Shown here piece after piece: positions 13,940-19,471 of a DNA stretch of 19,471 nucleotides. Numbering within the stretch: position 1 is the stretch's first letter; each line of letters starts with the position of its first letter. The position numbers and the translations under genes are program-made. The notes beneath the pieces were generated by a model, which was not told the origin of the DNA, made no database searches, and saw only the letters and a list, made by a program, of their open reading frames with translations. Source of the stretch: Proteobacteria bacterium HN_bin10 (lineage in GTDB: Bacteria > Pseudomonadota > Alphaproteobacteria > Caulobacterales > Aquidulcibacteraceae); NCBI GenBank assembly GCA_002083515.1, contig LWDN01000060.1:11032-30502 (forward strand), written 5' to 3'.

Positions 13940-15154
13940 TTAGGCGGCGACCCTCGTAAACGCGAGCGTTGCGTTCGTCCCGCCGAAGCCGAACGAATTG
14001 GAGAGCACGCAATTCAGCTCGCGGTCTTCGCGCTTGCGCAGGATCGGCAAATCCTCGAACGCCGGGTCGAGTTCTTCGATATGGGCGCTCTCGCAGGCGA
14101 AGCCGTTGTTCAGCATCAACAGCGAGTAGATCGCTTCCTGCACGCCGGCCGCGCCGAGCGAATGGCCGGTCAGCGATTTGGTGCTCGAAATCATCGGCGG
14201 CTTGGCCCCGAACACGGCGCGCACCGCTTCCATCTCCTTCAAATCGCCCACCGGCGTCGAAGTGCCGTGGGTGTTGAGATAATCCACCGGGCGGTCGAGA
14301 TAGCGCATCGCCATTTTCATGCAGCGCGCCGCGCCTTCGCCCGAGGGCGCGACCATGTCGTAGCCGTCGCTATTGGCGCCGTAGCCGGCGACTTCGCCGT
14401 AAATCTTGGCGCCGCGCTTCTTGGCGCGTTGATATTCTTCCAGCACCAGCACGCCGGCGCCGCCGGCGATGACGAAACCGTCGCGGTTCTTGTCGTAGGC
14501 GCGCGAGGCGCGCTGCGGGGTGTCGTTGTACTTGGTGCTCATCGCGCCCATGGCGTCGAACAGCACCGAGAGAGTCCAGTCCAATTCCTCGCTGCCGCCG
14601 GCGAACATGATGTCCTGCTTGCCTTCGGCGATGTGTTCGTAGGCGTTGCCGATGCAATGGGCGCTGGTGGCGCAGGCGGAGCTGATCGAATAGTTCACGC
14701 CCTTGATTTCGAACGGCGTCGCCAGGGTCGCGCTCGCCGTCGAGCTCATCGCCTTCGGCACCGCGAACGGGCCGATGCGCCTGGCGCCTTTCTCGCGCGC
14801 CGTGTCCGCGGCCTGCACGATGGCGCGCGCGGAGGGGCCGCCGGAGCCCATGATGATGCCGGTGCGCGGGTTGGAGACTTCCTCGGGCGTCAGGCCCGCG
14901 TCCTGAATCGCCTGTTCCATGGCGACGAAATTCCAGCCCGACCCCTCGCCCATGAAGCGCATGTTGCGTTTGTCGACGACCTCTTCGGGCTTCAGCTGCG
15001 GCGCGCCATGCACCTGGCAGCGCATGCCCTTCTCGGCGTACTCCGGCGCGGCGACGATGCCGCTCTTCGCTTCGCGCAAGCTGGCGAGCACTTCGTTGGC
15101 ATTGTTGCCGATCGAGGAGACGATCCCCATTCCGGTGACGACGACGCGGCGCAT
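13940..15154 (-). CDS. fabB: 3-oxoacyl-[acyl-carrier-protein] synthase I FabB
   Basis: A 404-aa condensing enzyme (KAS I) that elongates acyl-ACP and, with FabA, is required for unsaturated fatty acid synthesis. The Cys-His-His catalytic triad is visible as Cys161 (SSACATS), His296 (NTHGTSTPVGD) and His331 (KSLTGHSLGAAG), two residues offset from E. coli numbering as I recall it. FGFGGTNATL is at the C-terminus. GGAGGAG lies about 8 nt before the ATG. The gap to fabA is 15 bp. FabB rather than FabF is supported by length, motif style and the fabA partnership. Confidence 0.96.
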   Translation of the reverse strand: MRRVVVTGMGIVSSIGNNANEVLASLREAKSGIVAAPEYAEKGMRCQVHGAPQLKPEEVVDKRNMRFMGEGSGWNFVAMEQAIQDAGLTPEEVSNPRTGIIMGSGGPSARAIVQAADTAREKGARRIGPFAVPKAMSSTASATLATPFEIKGVNYSISSACATSAHCIGNAYEHIAEGKQDIMFAGGSEELDWTLSVLFDAMGAMSTKYNDTPQRASRAYDKNRDGFVIAGGAGVLVLEEYQRAKKRGAKIYGEVAGYGANSDGYDMVAPSGEGAARCMKMAMRYLDRPVDYLNTHGTSTPVGDLKEMEAVRAVFGAKPPMISSTKSLTGHSLGAAGVQEAIYSLLMLNNGFACESAHIEELDPAFEDLPILRKREDRELNCVLSNSFGFGGTNATLAFTRVAA

Positions 15155-15169
15155 GAGCGCTCCTCCGGC

Positions 15170-15703
15170 TTACGACTTCATCTGCGCTTCCAGCTGTTCC
15201 GGCGAGAACAGCCCGACCTTCAGATCCTTGGCGCTATAGATAGGCACGCCATCGGCTTTGACGACGCCGTCGCCGATGCCCATGTGCAGCGAGCGGCGGA
15301 TGACGCGGGTCATGTCGATCTCGTAGGTGACGAGCTTGGTCTTCGGCGTGATCTGCCCGCGGAAGGTCACTTCGCCGACGCCCAGCGCCCGGCCGCGCCC
15401 CGGCGAGCCCGACCAGCACATGAAGAAGCCGACCAGTTGCCACATCGCGTCGAGCCCGAGGCAGCCCGGCATCACCGGATCGCCGCGGAAATGGCACTCG
15501 AAGAACCAGCGCTCGGGATTGATGTCGTACTCGGCGATGACCTGGCCTTTGCCGTGCGCCCCGCCGTCTGCCGAGATGTGGGGGATGCGGTCGAACATCA
15601 GCATCGGCGGCAGCGGCAGCTGCGCGTTGCCGGGCCCGTGCATGCGACCTTCGCCGGAGGCGATCAGGTCTTCATAGGAAAGGCTGGGAGGACCGATGGC
15701 CAT
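15170..15703 (-). CDS. fabA: 3-hydroxydecanoyl-ACP dehydratase/isomerase FabA
   Basis: A 177-aa hot-dog fold enzyme that dehydrates 3-hydroxydecanoyl-ACP and isomerises trans-2 to cis-3 decenoyl-ACP, the branch point to unsaturated fatty acids. Catalytic His71 and Asp85 lie in CHFRGDPVMPGCLGLDAMW. The start at 15703 (MAIGPPSLSYEDLI) is preferred over a frame starting at 15769 because the extra 22 residues are not family-like. The ribosome-binding site is not obvious. It is the first gene of the fabA-fabB operon; a small CCCGGC/GCCGGG hairpin (15738-15755) lies upstream. Confidence 0.95.
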   Translation of the reverse strand: MAIGPPSLSYEDLIASGEGRMHGPGNAQLPLPPMLMFDRIPHISADGGAHGKGQVIAEYDINPERWFFECHFRGDPVMPGCLGLDAMWQLVGFFMCWSGSPGRGRALGVGEVTFRGQITPKTKLVTYEIDMTRVIRRSLHMGIGDGVVKADGVPIYSAKDLKVGLFSPEQLEAQMKS

Positions 15704-15778
15704 TGCGCGTCTGCCGGAAAAGCGGAGGAAAACTCCGCCCGGCTTACAGGCCGGGCCGGGCAGGGGCAAGGCAAGGGG

Positions 15779-15839
15779 CTAGGTGTTAGGTGCCAGGTTT
15801 TAGGCGGCTAGAACCTAGCACCTAGAACCTACGACCTAA
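15779..15839. repeat. Inverted heptamer array (4 x 7, 5-nt spacer, 4 x 7) after the NTF2-like gene
   Basis: The left arm is CTAGGTG, TTAGGTG, CCAGGTT, TTAGGCG (15779-15806). After GCTAG (15807-15811) the right arm is AACCTAG, CACCTAG, AACCTAC, GACCTAA (15812-15839), which is the same heptamer reversed. The arms can form a hairpin of about 25 bp with a few mismatches. It abuts the stop codon of the minus-strand lipoprotein gene (15840-15842), so it may act as its 3' end structure. It shares the 4+4 heptad design, but not the sequence, of 6659-6742. Confidence 0.85.
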
Positions 15840-16370
15840 TCAACGTCGACGCGCCGGGGCAGGCCGGGCGCGCGGCGGATCGGGGATGCGGGTCTCGGTC
15901 AGGATTTTCCAGGCGCCGTCGCTGTCGCGCCGCCAGACCACGACATAGCGGCCCTGCTGCGCTTCCGCGCCGGTGATCACCTGCACATAGCGGCCGCTGG
16001 TCATGCCCATGTCGCCGCCGTTCGAAACTTCGACGCGATCCGGCTGCCAATACATCGGACCGGCGCCGGCGGGCGGCGCCAGGCCGCGCGCGATCTCATC
16101 GGCGCCGCTCAAGGTCACGCCGGGGCGGATCACCATGCCCTCAGGGTGGATGACCGACGCCAGCGCGCCGCCGAGGCCGGCGTCTTGCGCGGTCGCCGAG
16201 AGCTGGCGCTCAAGCTCGAGCAATTGCTGTTGCGGCGGCGGTGTGAACACGGCGGGCGGCGCGCTGGTTTGTGTTGGCGCCGCACCGGTCGTGCTCTGGG
16301 CGAACGCGCCCGGCATGGTCTCGCAGGCGCCCAGCGCCAAAGCCGCCGCAATGAATAGAAGATGACGCAT
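15840..16370 (-). CDS. Lipoprotein with an NTF2-like (DUF4440/SnoaL-type) domain
   Basis: A 176-aa predicted lipoprotein. The signal MRHLLFIAAALALGAC has a good lipobox with lipidation at Cys16. A Pro/Thr/Gln-rich linker follows (about 25-50), then a cone-shaped NTF2-like domain (about 50-162) ending in GRYVVVWRRDSDGAWKILTE, a typical DUF4440 signature. The C-terminal RPAPARRR is basic and likely disordered. GGAGGGG lies just upstream of the ATG. No catalytic residues can be assigned; the family includes both enzymes and binding domains. Confidence 0.82.
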   Translation of the reverse strand: MRHLLFIAAALALGACETMPGAFAQSTTGAAPTQTSAPPAVFTPPPQQQLLELERQLSATAQDAGLGGALASVIHPEGMVIRPGVTLSGADEIARGLAPPAGAGPMYWQPDRVEVSNGGDMGMTSGRYVQVITGAEAQQGRYVVVWRRDSDGAWKILTETRIPDPPRARPAPARRR

Positions 16371-16443
16371 GGAACCCCCTCCGGCCCACTTCGAGCGGCT
16401 CTAGAGGAAGCCTCTCCGGCGCCCCCTTGCCAGCATTTTCGCG

Positions 16444-16923
16444 TCAGGGCCGAATTGGCGAGGCCAGACCGGCGCAATCGCCAGCCCAAAGAGCGCCATT
16501 CTCCACCCAACCGATACGGCCTCCGACCGCGACGCGCCGCCACTCGCCCTCGCAGCCGGTGAATGAGGCAATAACGCCGGGCGCCAACAGCGCGATCGCC
16601 TTGCCGCCCGCGCGCGGGGACCGGCGCAACGTCGTTTCAGCGCGCACATAGACGGTGCGTCGCGGCTCCAGCGCCGCCGCCTCCATCCACACCTCGGCGC
16701 CGTCGGGATCGCGCACATTGAGCCAGCCGTCGCGCTCGCCGATCACTTCAAGCGGCAGGCGCGCATGCTGATAGACCCACATGACGTTCCGTTCGGGGCT
16801 GGGGCCTTGCCTGCCCTCGGCGCCAGGGGCCCGGAGGCTCATGAACCGCGCCGGCGGATCGGCCGCCGCGGCGGTCAAGGAAGACAATACGGCCGCCGCA
16901 ACGGCGCAAATCCCACGGCGCAT
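16444..16923 (-). CDS. Secreted bacterial SH3-domain protein
   Basis: A 159-aa protein with an N-terminal signal peptide (MRRGICAVAAAVLSSLTAAAA, cleavage probably before Asp22). Two SH3_4-type modules follow (about 27-85 and 88-150), recognisable by SLRAPGAEGRQGPS, DGWLNVRDPDGAEVWM, LRRSP and GRIGWVENGALW. Two Cys residues (GCEGEW and AGDC) near the end of the second module could form a periplasmic disulfide. Such proteins usually bind peptidoglycan or envelope partners. Divergent from the dehydrogenase gene, with 148 bp between them. Confidence 0.85.
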   Translation of the reverse strand: MRRGICAVAAAVLSSLTAAAADPPARFMSLRAPGAEGRQGPSPERNVMWVYQHARLPLEVIGERDGWLNVRDPDGAEVWMEAAALEPRRTVYVRAETTLRRSPRAGGKAIALLAPGVIASFTGCEGEWRRVAVGGRIGWVENGALWAGDCAGLASPIRP

Positions 16924-17071
16924 GACCCAACTCTTGTGATCCCCCGGCCTTTGCCGGCGGGGAAGGCAGGATGATGCCGAGGCGCCGTGAAAGCGGGCTT
17001 AATACTCAGGTCAAATATCGCCTGTATCCGCTCAGCTTGGAGCCCGGCGCGGCGTGGTTTATGGAAGCTGA

Positions 17072-18058
17072 ATGCCGTCGAAGAAATTGAAAGTCGTAGT
17101 CACGCGCCGTCTGCCCGATCCGGTCGAGACGCGGCTGAAGGAATTGTTCGACGCCGAACTGAACGCCGACGACAAGCCGTTCTCCACCGAGGACCTGGCC
17201 GCCGCGGTCCAGCGCGCCGACGTGCTGGTGCCGACCGTCACCGATCGTGTCGACGGGCGGGTGCTCTCGCGCGCCGGCGAACAGCTGCGGCTGATCGCGC
17301 AATTCGGCGCCGGCGTCGACAACATCGACGTCGCCACCGCCGTGCAGCGCGGCATCACCGTCACCAACACGCCGGGCGTGCTCACCGACGACACCGCCGA
17401 CATGACCATGGCGCTCATTCTCGCTGTGCCGCGGCGCATCGTCGAAGGCGTGAAGATCGTTGAGCAGGACAAGTTCACCGGCTGGTCGCCGACCTGGATG
17501 ATGGGCCGGCGCATCACCGGCAAGAGGCTGGGCATTATCGGCATGGGCCGCATCGGCCAGGCGGTGGCGCGCCGCGCCAAGGCGTTCGGCCTGCAGATCC
17601 ATTATCACAACCGCCGCCGCGTCGCCGCCCACATCGAGGCCGAGCTCGAAGCCACCTATTGGGACAGCCTCGATCAGATGCTGTCGCGCATGGATATCGT
17701 CAGCGTGAATTGCCCGCACACGCCGGCGACGTATCACTTGCTCTCGGCGCGCCGCTTGGCGCTGCTGAAGCCGCACGCTTACATCGTCAACACCGCCCGC
17801 GGCGAAGTGATCGACGAAGGCGCGCTGGCGCGCATGCTGGAGAAGGGTGACCTTGCCGGCGCCGGGCTCGACGTGTTCGAGAACGAACCCGCGATCAATC
17901 CGAAGCTGAAGAAACTCACCAATGTCGTGCTGCTGCCGCACATGGGCTCGGGCACGATCGAGGGCCGCATCGACATGGGCGAGAAGGTGATCGTCAACAT
18001 CAAGACTTTCGCCGACGGCCACAAGCCGCCCGACCGTGTCATTCCGGCGATGCTGTAG
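17072..18058 (+). CDS. D-2-hydroxyacid dehydrogenase (glyoxylate/hydroxypyruvate reductase type)
   Basis: A 328-aa enzyme of the D-isomer-specific 2-hydroxyacid dehydrogenase family. It has the Rossmann motif GMGRIG (157-162), catalytic Arg243 (NTARGE), Glu272 (FENEP) and His290 (LLPHMGSGT). QFGAGVDNID is the substrate-domain signature. The Arg-rich HNRRR after the second strand of the NAD domain would favour NADPH over NADH, fitting glyoxylate or hydroxypyruvate reduction; this is inferred. ATG 17072 is preceded by GGAAG. An ATG at 17061 is out of frame. Its 3' end overlaps the convergent membrane protein gene by 20 bp. Confidence 0.92.
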   Translation: MPSKKLKVVVTRRLPDPVETRLKELFDAELNADDKPFSTEDLAAAVQRADVLVPTVTDRVDGRVLSRAGEQLRLIAQFGAGVDNIDVATAVQRGITVTNTPGVLTDDTADMTMALILAVPRRIVEGVKIVEQDKFTGWSPTWMMGRRITGKRLGIIGMGRIGQAVARRAKAFGLQIHYHNRRRVAAHIEAELEATYWDSLDQMLSRMDIVSVNCPHTPATYHLLSARRLALLKPHAYIVNTARGEVIDEGALARMLEKGDLAGAGLDVFENEPAINPKLKKLTNVVLLPHMGSGTIEGRIDMGEKVIVNIKTFADGHKPPDRVIPAML

Positions 18059-18728
18059 GCGCGCCGCGATCGATGTAACGGCGCTCGGCCAGCGCCGACG
18101 CAGCAAAGCCAACGACGAGCGGCAGCGCCCAAGGCCAGATTGTCACCACCGACGTGTCGGCGTCAGGAAAGAGCTGGCGCAGGCCGATGCTGGCGAACGC
18201 GATATGGGTGGCGATGCCGGCGCCGATCATGCCGCCGAAATGCTCCTTGAGCCAGAAGCGCGGATGTTCGGGCGGCTTGCGCCGCATGGCGATGATGCCG
18301 AAGCCGATCAGGAAGCCGATGGCGGAAATGGCGGCGATGAAAATCTGGCCGGAGATGACGCCCACCGCCACCGCGCCCGCCGCCGCTAAGATGTTGAGCA
18401 CGCCAACCGGCAGGAACAATCCGCGTGTGTAGCCGGCGGCGTCGGTCTTGAAGTTCAGCGCGCGCCGGCCCATCCACAATGCGGTGGCGGTGATGGTCAG
18501 GAGATAGCCGAGGAAAACGGCGCCCATCCACTGGCCGCGCGAGAGCGTCGTCAGCGTCAGCACCGCCGCCGTCGCCAGCACCACGATCATGGTCCAAACG
18601 TAGACGGCGCCGGCGCGGCGATGCAGGCGCCCGCCCTTGCGCGAGAACCCCGCCGTCCACAGCGACGCAAACGCGATGATCCCGACCCCGACATGGGTCC
18701 AGCGCGCGATGTCATGCAGCATGTCCAT
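18039..18728 (-). CDS. DUF2306-like polytopic membrane protein
   Basis: A 229-aa membrane protein with about seven hydrophobic helices. After the first helix comes GGRLHRRAGAVYVWTMIV, the His-Arg-rich segment seen in DUF2306-type proteins. Further His residues near helix ends (EHPRFWLKEH, THIAF) could bind metal or heme, but this is speculation. The start ATG 18728 has GGAGGG about 6 nt upstream. The first 17 bases overlap the padR gene, so the two form an operon and the protein is the likely regulated cargo of the PadR protein. Function unknown. Confidence 0.78.
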   Translation of the reverse strand: MDMLHDIARWTHVGVGIIAFASLWTAGFSRKGGRLHRRAGAVYVWTMIVVLATAAVLTLTTLSRGQWMGAVFLGYLLTITATALWMGRRALNFKTDAAGYTRGLFLPVGVLNILAAAGAVAVGVISGQIFIAAISAIGFLIGFGIIAMRRKPPEHPRFWLKEHFGGMIGAGIATHIAFASIGLRQLFPDADTSVVTIWPWALPLVVGFAASALAERRYIDRGAPTASPE

Positions 18729-19290
18729 GTTGTCCCTCCGTGCCGAACGTTTCGCGATGCGCGTCGACGAGCGCGGCCGCGAAATCCCGCGTCGCCTTGG
18801 CGCGCGCGAGCCCAAGCGCCAGCGAGGCGTTGTTGAAGAAGGCGGCGCGTTTCTCCTCGGCGGATACCGGCGGCGCCTCGGCGGCGCTGGATTCGGTGAC
18901 GCGTTCCAACGCCTCCATCATGCGGTCGGCTTGGGCCTTCATCGCGGAAAGAAATTGCGCCGCGTCCGCGTCTGGCAGGCGCGCTAGAAAAATCAGCTGC
19001 GCGTAAATCGCCGTGCGCTGCGCCGGAGAGACCGGGCCGGCTTTCAGCCAACGTTTCAGCTCGGCTCTGCCCTTGGCGGTGGTGCGATAGACCCGTTTCT
19101 CGGGGCCGATGGCGGAGGCCATCGCCCTGCCGCTGATCAGACCCTGCTCGGAGAGGCGGCCGATAGTGCGGTAGATCTGGCTCTGATCGGCGTTCCAGAA
19201 GAACGAAAAAACCTCGTCGAACCAGGCTTTCAACTCGTAGCCCGATTGCGGCCGCTCCAGCGCGCCGAGGAGGATGTGGTCCAGCGACAT
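18712..19290 (-). CDS. PadR family transcriptional regulator
   Basis: A 192-aa regulator. The N-terminal winged helix (about 1-80) reads LLGALERPQSGYELK, FFWNADQSQIYRTIGRLSEQGLI and EKRVYRTTAKGRAELKRWL, a standard PadR fold with the wing at RVYRTT. The C-terminal helical part (about 85-185), AQRTAIYAQLIFLARL and a long amphipathic helix, is the dimerisation domain of the larger PadR/Vir_act_alpha_C class. AGGTGG lies just before the ATG. A symmetric dyad directly upstream suggests autoregulation. Ligand unknown; a phenolic or drug-like compound would be typical of the family. Confidence 0.92.
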   Translation of the reverse strand: MSLDHILLGALERPQSGYELKAWFDEVFSFFWNADQSQIYRTIGRLSEQGLISGRAMASAIGPEKRVYRTTAKGRAELKRWLKAGPVSPAQRTAIYAQLIFLARLPDADAAQFLSAMKAQADRMMEALERVTESSAAEAPPVSAEEKRAAFFNNASLALGLARAKATRDFAAALVDAHRETFGTEGQHGHAA

Positions 19291-19297
19291 GCGCCAC

Positions 19298-19340
19298 CTA
19301 TATGCGTCATCTTATAGAGACTATAGGTAAATGCATATAG
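19298..19340. promoter_or_regulatory. 43-bp dyad upstream of padR, probable operator
   Basis: Outer arms CTATATGC (19298-19305) and GCATATAG (19333-19340), and inner arms TATAG (19313-19317) and CTATA (19321-19325), are all centred on base 19319. It begins 7 bp before the padR start codon and is far more A/T-rich than its surroundings. Two-step symmetry would suit two PadR dimers. The core promoter probably overlaps it, but I could not fix -35/-10 boxes with good spacing. Confidence 0.7.
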
Positions 19341-19411
19341 ATGCAAGAGGGCGCCAGTCGCTCCAGCTTGCAGCGCGCTTCCAGGCGCACTTGGGCGTTA
19401 ATCTGACCGAC

Positions 19412-19437
19412 ATGGACCGCGGGCGTCCCCGTCCGCA
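19412..19437 (+). repeat. REP-like 26-nt unit, copy 3 (near right window edge)
   Basis: ATGGACCGCGGGCGTCCCCG and the six bases after it match the unit at 5228-5253 at 23 of 26 positions. A further GGAGG...CCTCC palindrome (19448-19470) follows, but the window ends there, so the full element cannot be judged. The 130 bases from 19341 to the end otherwise show no gene. Confidence 0.75.
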
Positions 19438-19471
19438 TGAGGTGGCTGGAGGTTGGACCGCGCGGCCTCCG

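Noticed and set aside
15704..15769. Longer start for FabA
   Set aside because: The 22 extra residues are unlike FabA N-termini. MAIGPPSLSYEDL fits the family.
14081..15811. Plus-strand 576-aa open frame across fabB and fabA
   Set aside because: It mirrors two certain genes on the other strand and spans their junction. No recognisable motif.
16404..16418. Small AGAGG/CCTCT hairpin between the SH3 and NTF2-like genes as a terminator
   Set aside because: A five-base stem without a T-run is within chance expectation.
16940..16962. C/G-rich hairpin in the gap between the SH3 gene and the dehydrogenase
   Set aside because: The stem is short with a bulge and lies between divergent genes, so a terminator role makes no sense and no other role can be supported.
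17006..18112. Minus-strand 368-aa open frame opposite the dehydrogenase
   Set aside because: Mirror of a gene with intact catalytic motifs.

Overview
This window is high-GC chromosomal DNA whose conserved genes look alphaproteobacterial. The clearest signs are a nusA-rnpM-infB-rbfA-truB-rpsO-pnp block, an IF2 with the long alphaproteobacterial N-terminal extension, and a fabA-fabB-fabI set. The intergenic repeats would suit a Caulobacterales/Hyphomonadaceae-type genome, but that placement is inference from gene style, not a database match.

Left third (1-9150, all + strand): the 3' end of nusA, an rnpM/ylxR-L7Ae fusion, infB, a small lipoprotein gene not normally part of this block, rbfA, truB, rpsO and pnp. 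These cover transcription elongation, RNase P modulation, translation initiation, 30S maturation, tRNA pseudouridylation, ribosomal protein S15 and RNA decay. Two gaps in this block hold palindromic repeats: a nested inverted-repeat cluster between rbfA and truB, and a 4+4 inverted heptamer array plus hairpins between rpsO and pnp.

Junction (9094-9758): the pnp terminator is followed by a 59-nt perfect-armed hairpin, a compact HNH nuclease gene of lower apparent GC, and then an almost exact second copy (35/36) of the pnp terminator. This looks like an inserted nuclease module sitting between two terminator copies. A DUF2007 gene follows.

Middle (9966-15703, mostly - strand): two probable operons. 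The first runs fabA, fabB, a protein with a divergent 4Fe-4S domain and two CDGSH domains, and a SAM methyltransferase. The second runs fabI, a 75-aa two-helix membrane protein, a 30-aa single-helix peptide, a four-helix membrane protein and an AhpD-like CxxC protein, linked by ATGA overlaps or very short gaps. A + strand Nudix gene lies between them.

Right (15779-19471): a second 4+4 heptamer palindrome of different sequence, an NTF2-like lipoprotein, a secreted SH3 protein, a D-2-hydroxyacid dehydrogenase, and a PadR regulator coupled to a DUF2306-like membrane protein. Upstream of padR is a 43-bp dyad whose inner and outer arms share one centre, a likely autoregulatory operator. The window ends in another copy of the REP-like repeat found between rbfA and truB. 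All three convergent gene pairs overlap at their stop codons.
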